Source of the DNA: Rosa chinensis
Taxonomy: Eukaryota; Streptophyta; Magnoliopsida; Rosales; Rosaceae
Length of the DNA stretch: 64,000 nt
Assembly (NCBI RefSeq): GCF_002994745.2
Contig: NC_037091.1
Location: 24,123,789-24,187,788 of the forward strand
Direction: 5' to 3'
The notes under the pieces are model-generated. The model ran no database searches and was not told the origin of the DNA. It was given only the letters and a program-made list of their open reading frames with translations. Shown one piece after another: positions 60,464-64,000 of this stretch. The first letter of the stretch is position 1. Every line of letters starts with the position of its first letter. The position numbers and the translations under genes are program-made.

Positions 60464-61156
60464 ATGTCAACAGAGCAGAGTGGAACTCCACAGCCCTCTA
60501 CTGAGGGCAACAAAAATCCTCATGTCCAACCTAATGAGGCTGGCGGCGCGGCCAACACTGCCCCAGTGGCCGCGAATAAGGGGATAATCAAACCCTTTGT
60601 GCCCATTATCGCCCTGGCGAACACGAGCATTGAGGAGCGGCTTGCCATCTTTCAACAAAATAATGCTGCATATAATGAAAGGATGGAAAAAGCACTCGCG
60701 GAAGAACGCTGAAGGCTAGATGAAGTTTCGATCTCACTGCGAAATCTTGAAGTGAGTTCGCGACAAACACAGGGGCAGTGGCAAGATACGTACAAGAAAA
60801 GCCAGGAGAATCATAAGGAGCTTGTGGATATGATGACTGGCCAGGCCGCCCAGAGCAACCGTATCTTCGCTGATATCTCTAACCAGGCCAAGCACACTGT
60901 GGCAGAGTTGGCAGTACTTCTCAACGAGGGGTCTAATCCTACGACCCAAGTTGCCATGCAGAGAGCTGAGTTGGACCAGGCTAAGGACGTACTGAATAAG
61001 GCTTTAGGGCATCCTAACGCCATTCTTGGCTCACTTGGATAACCTTCAGGTACAGGCAAATACATACCTCCTAATGCTAGGGAGAAAATTAGCAGCAATA
61101 CTGTCAGACCGGCTACAGCCGACACTGCCTTAGCAATGAAAAACAAGGACAAAGCT
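60464..61156 (+). pseudogene. Gag N-terminal region of Tat-like element
   Basis: The frame from 60464 (MSTEQSGTPQPSTEGN) is Pro/Asn-rich. It then turns into a long charged helix rich in Q, E and K (IEERLAIFQQNNAAYNERME; TQGQWQDTYKKSQENHKELV) with coiled-coil character, typical of the N-terminal part of Tat-lineage Gag. In-frame stops lie at 60710-60712 (TGA) and about 61040 (TAA). The Gag core and all of Pol are absent because an Athila-like LTR follows. The family call rests on primer site and position, not on a catalytic domain. Confidence 0.55.
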
Positions 61157-61173
61157 GATTACACGCATTTCTA

Positions 61174-63023
61174 TGCATGTAATTGTATCTAAAACACTAG
61201 AAATTAGTTAATCCTTAAGTTAATTATAATGTAATTAATCTATTTTTATTTATTTTGTAGTAAATAAGCGGACTTGTGAATTTCGGATGAAATGGTGCGA
61301 AAATGAAGCTAATTAGGATTACCGACGAAAAGACGAAGTTGTCGACACGATCAACCATGGTCAATGCAAGTTTGAGAGCGAAACCCGACTAGCCACTTGA
61401 CAATATATATGGAAATATTCGAGATTGTGGATGAAGAGGAGAAGAAGAAAATTGCAGAAAAGAAATAAAAGGTTGTATTAATTAATCATTAGCTTGATTA
61501 ATTAATAAGCACGTTGCCTCCAACCATTAGCATGCAGCACCGTACTTAATTAGACCTTAGTTTAATTAAACCTTACACTTGATTAAGCTTTGGTTTCAAT
61601 TAAGCTTGTCTGCTGCCATCACGTGCCCATTTCTTCCTTCCTTCTTGGCCACTCCCATGATGCCACGTGGCTGTCCTATCTCCCTCCTCACTCTCAGCGA
61701 TTTGCAGCCACAAACCTTAATTAATCCCACCATATATTCTCTCTTCCTCACACTGACCACGACCTAATTATCCATATATATACATTCACCGAACAGTAGC
61801 CGCAGCCCTCTCTTCCTCTCTCTCTCCTTCTCCATCACACCACTCCACCATTCCTTCGATTACCCATTATTCTCTCTACCATTACTCACTCTCCTCTCAA
61901 CTATTCTTCATCATCACTCACCCAAAGTTCATCAATTCTTCATAATTCCAGATTTATAGGTACAAGAGAGAGTGTAATTCCAAGATAGTCATGCTCACTC
62001 TCTAGTGTTGTTGTGATTAGTGTTGGTCTCTCTCTTTTCTTTACTCTCTTCTTGCTTTAATTTCTTGTAATTGATGAATTTCTTTGTGGGTATGTTGATG
62101 GATTGTGAGTAGTTTCTTATTTGGGTCTAGGGCTTGATGCCCTGGCAATTTTTACCATGTAATGACATTAATTTTTGGTGCTTAATGAAAGTGTGTTGTG
62201 GTTTTTGTTTATGACTTTGCGTAATTTTCGATGAGAATTTGTTATAGAAATTAGCCAATTTTATGACTAGTTCTTGCCCTCATCATGAAATTCATTTAAT
62301 TAGTGGCTTAATTTTATGAATGAGTATGTCGTCATGAGCAAATTGTTAGTCTCTAAAAATTGACTTAATGCCATTTTATGCATGTTAGGAGCCCTAGTCC
62401 GGTCTTAATGTGTGTGTGATGAGAATGTGAATGCCCTAGCCCGGATTTACATTATTTTTATACTATGAGAATGTGAATGCCCTAGTCCGGATTTGCATTA
62501 TCACTTTAAGGCCCTAGTCCGGCTTAGAGTTAGGGATTGCGCCATTTCCCTTTTGTTGTGTGCCAAAATTGTGTTGTTACGGTAAATGATTGCTAGAGTG
62601 GATGCCTTAGTACCCAAATTTTGTCCATTGTTTTACAAACCTTTAAATTTCTAGCACTTTACTTTTTTGCAAATTTTAATTTCCCAGTTTTTAATTTCCA
62701 AAACCAAAAATTAATTCCCCCAAATATTTGCTCACATTTTTCATTGTAAGTACCATAAGGCCTTGAGCCTACCAATTTATTTTGGTGAGTTCTTGGCTAC
62801 TTTTTGGCTTCGGGAGACCTAAGCCGTGCATGTGTGAGACTTGTTGTCTCACTTAGCCATTTTACAATTTTTCTTTTAGTTTAGCAAGTGACTTTTGTGA
62901 CCCATAAACCATTGGATTTGAGTTAGCTCAAGATCCCCGAGGTACGATATTTCCGGGTTTAAATATTTCCCAATTCTTTGATGACCGTGTCCTTGTTGCG
63001 CGTAAGTTGCATTTTAGGCATCA
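61174..63023 (+). repeat. LTR of an Athila-like gypsy element
   Basis: The stretch of about 1.85 kb ends GCATCA just before the Athila-type primer site. It has a possible TATA box (CCATATATATAC near 61772), followed by a CT-rich leader. At 62389-62525 the phrase GCCCTAGTCCGG is repeated four times with variants. The left end (TGCATG or TGTAAT) is uncertain. Confidence 0.65.
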
Positions 63024-63030
63024 AATCAAA

Positions 63031-63049
63031 TGGCGCCGTTGCCGGGGAT
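63031..63049 (+). other. Athila-type primer-binding site
   Basis: TGGCGCCGTTGCCGGGGAT is the characteristic primer site of plant Athila/Tat gypsy elements. Confidence 0.88.
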
Positions 63050-63537
63050 TAGAGTGTAATATCTCTAATCCCTTGGTTTTAGGTGGTTAGGTCACTTGCA
63101 TTATTTTCTTAGTCGTTGTTAAATTTTCTTTGTGTGTTTAGCCTAAAAAAAAAAATTGGTGATTGTTTGTTTTAGTTTGCTTATTTTTGTTACTTTTTAC
63201 TTGTGTGATTTGTTTGTTGAGACATTGTGGTTATTTCTATCGAAGTGACAGGCCTTGTATTACTTTGTAGTACATATAAGACATGAGCATCGATAGCGAT
63301 CGTCACTTGGCTTGACTTGTTTGCTAGCTTTTTATTATATTTTCTAATTAGTTAGTTTCTTGAGTTGTTAGCTTTCACTTATTCTTTGCTTTAATTTATT
63401 TTATTTTCTTGTTTAATTGTTGTCTTACCTTATCTCATTACATCCCCCATTCATTGTGAAGCGTGAAATTGGATTCAAGTTGCTTATTTTGTGAATTCTT
63501 GAGTATTTCTTACGTGGTCATATTTTTTGCGAGGTGC
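63050..63537 (+). other. Untranslated leader of Athila-like element
   Basis: T-rich DNA between primer site and Gag start. No open frame of note. Confidence 0.55.
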
Positions 63538-64000
63538 ATGAGTGAAACTCCAAAGAGACAAAGAGGTCGTCCAAGAAAGCGAGCACCTCCTAGACCAAGA
63601 GTACATCCAAGAAGCCTTTCACCGAGTCCATTAAGATCACAACCTACAAACACCATGGGGGAGCGAAAGACAATGAGGGAATACACTAGTCCCACAATTG
63701 TTGATCATCCTTCTTGTATTGTGCTCCCTCCATGCGAGCATCATTTTGAGATCAAGCCAAGTACTTTGAGCATTCTACCCATATTCCATGGCATGCCCTC
63801 AAATAATCCCTATGATCATATTGCGGAGTTTGAAGAAGTGTGTACTACCGTTCAACTACATGGTCTCAATCCCGATGGTTTGAAGCTTAGATTGTTCCCT
63901 TTCACACTCAAGGACTATGCGAGGAAGTGGTTAAGTAAGTTGCCTCCTAGATCCATACGCACATGGATTGAGATGCAAGAAACTTTCTTGGGAAAATATT
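63538..64000 (+). CDS. Athila-like Gag, open to window edge
   Basis: The frame starts at the ATG at 63538 and stays open for 154 codons to the right edge, so it is partial. Residues 1-30 are very basic (KRQRGRPRKRAPPRPR) and contain RGRP, the core of an AT-hook DNA-binding motif. From about residue 85 the retrotransposon Gag core (PF03732 type) reads FHGMPSNNPYDHIAEFEEVC, LKLRLFPFTLKDYARKWL and SIRTWIEMQETFLGKY. Gag packages element RNA into particles. The ATG choice is supported by leader length and by no upstream in-frame extension. No lesion is visible, but Pol is outside the window. Confidence 0.85.
   Translation, partial: MSETPKRQRGRPRKRAPPRPRVHPRSLSPSPLRSQPTNTMGERKTMREYTSPTIVDHPSCIVLPPCEHHFEIKPSTLSILPIFHGMPSNNPYDHIAEFEEVCTTVQLHGLNPDGLKLRLFPFTLKDYARKWLSKLPPRSIRTWIEMQETFLGKY

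Noticed and set aside
1..64000. tRNA, rRNA or organelle-derived genes
   Set aside because: None recognised on either strand; the only tRNA-related sequences are primer-binding complements of LTR elements.

Overview
This window is plant nuclear DNA, most likely from a eudicot and possibly Rosaceae (low confidence on the family). Supporting signs are plant-type Ty1/copia and Ty3/gypsy elements with tRNA-iMet primer sites, CACTA, hAT, Mutator-like, Harbinger-like and Helitron elements, GT-AG introns, and a plant non-RD receptor kinase. I see no intact single-copy host gene. The window is a mass of transposable elements packed into two decayed LRR receptor-kinase genes.

Left third. An old copia element (203-6768) is followed by a short hAT deletion derivative with an 8-bp target duplication and a transposase remnant (8383-9208). 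Next come a solo gypsy LTR on the minus strand (9393-12074) and a copia LTR end (about 12170-12705) that abuts the first receptor-kinase pseudogene (12711-23700). A 7,852-bp CACTA element (15527-23378) cuts that gene inside its kinase domain, with an AGT duplication. The CACTA element carries a WAT1/EamA-like transporter exon, a 163-bp Helitron, a LINE-like retrocopy and other exon-like sequence. The 3' end of the kinase resumes immediately after it.

Middle. From 24.6 to 36.2 kb are a second LINE-like retrocopy with a 17-bp duplication, a Harbinger-type MITE, a gypsy LTR remnant holding a Mutator-type MITE, an LTR head with 130-bp tandem repeats, and a second CACTA element (29510-35187) with GCCGTCGC-rich ends.

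Right half. A second LRR pseudogene (36225-38559) is interrupted by a solo LTR (36689-38440) and by a copia LTR starting at 38560. That copia LTR is split by a Tekay/Del-type gypsy chromovirus (38619-58928, duplication CTGTA). The 3' LTR of the chromovirus is in turn split by a 10,375-bp LARD-like non-coding retrotransposon (47247-57621, duplication TATTG) whose two LTRs are both 3,125 bp and almost identical. The order of insertion can be read directly: LRR gene, then copia, then chromovirus, then LARD. The last 5 kb hold heads of three LTR elements in a row: copia gag/protease, a Tat-like LTR with gag, and an Athila-like LTR whose open gag runs off the right edge.

Functionally, the window records the breakdown of pattern-recognition-type receptor genes by several waves of transposition. 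The youngest events are the chromovirus, which has only three coding lesions, and the LARD.
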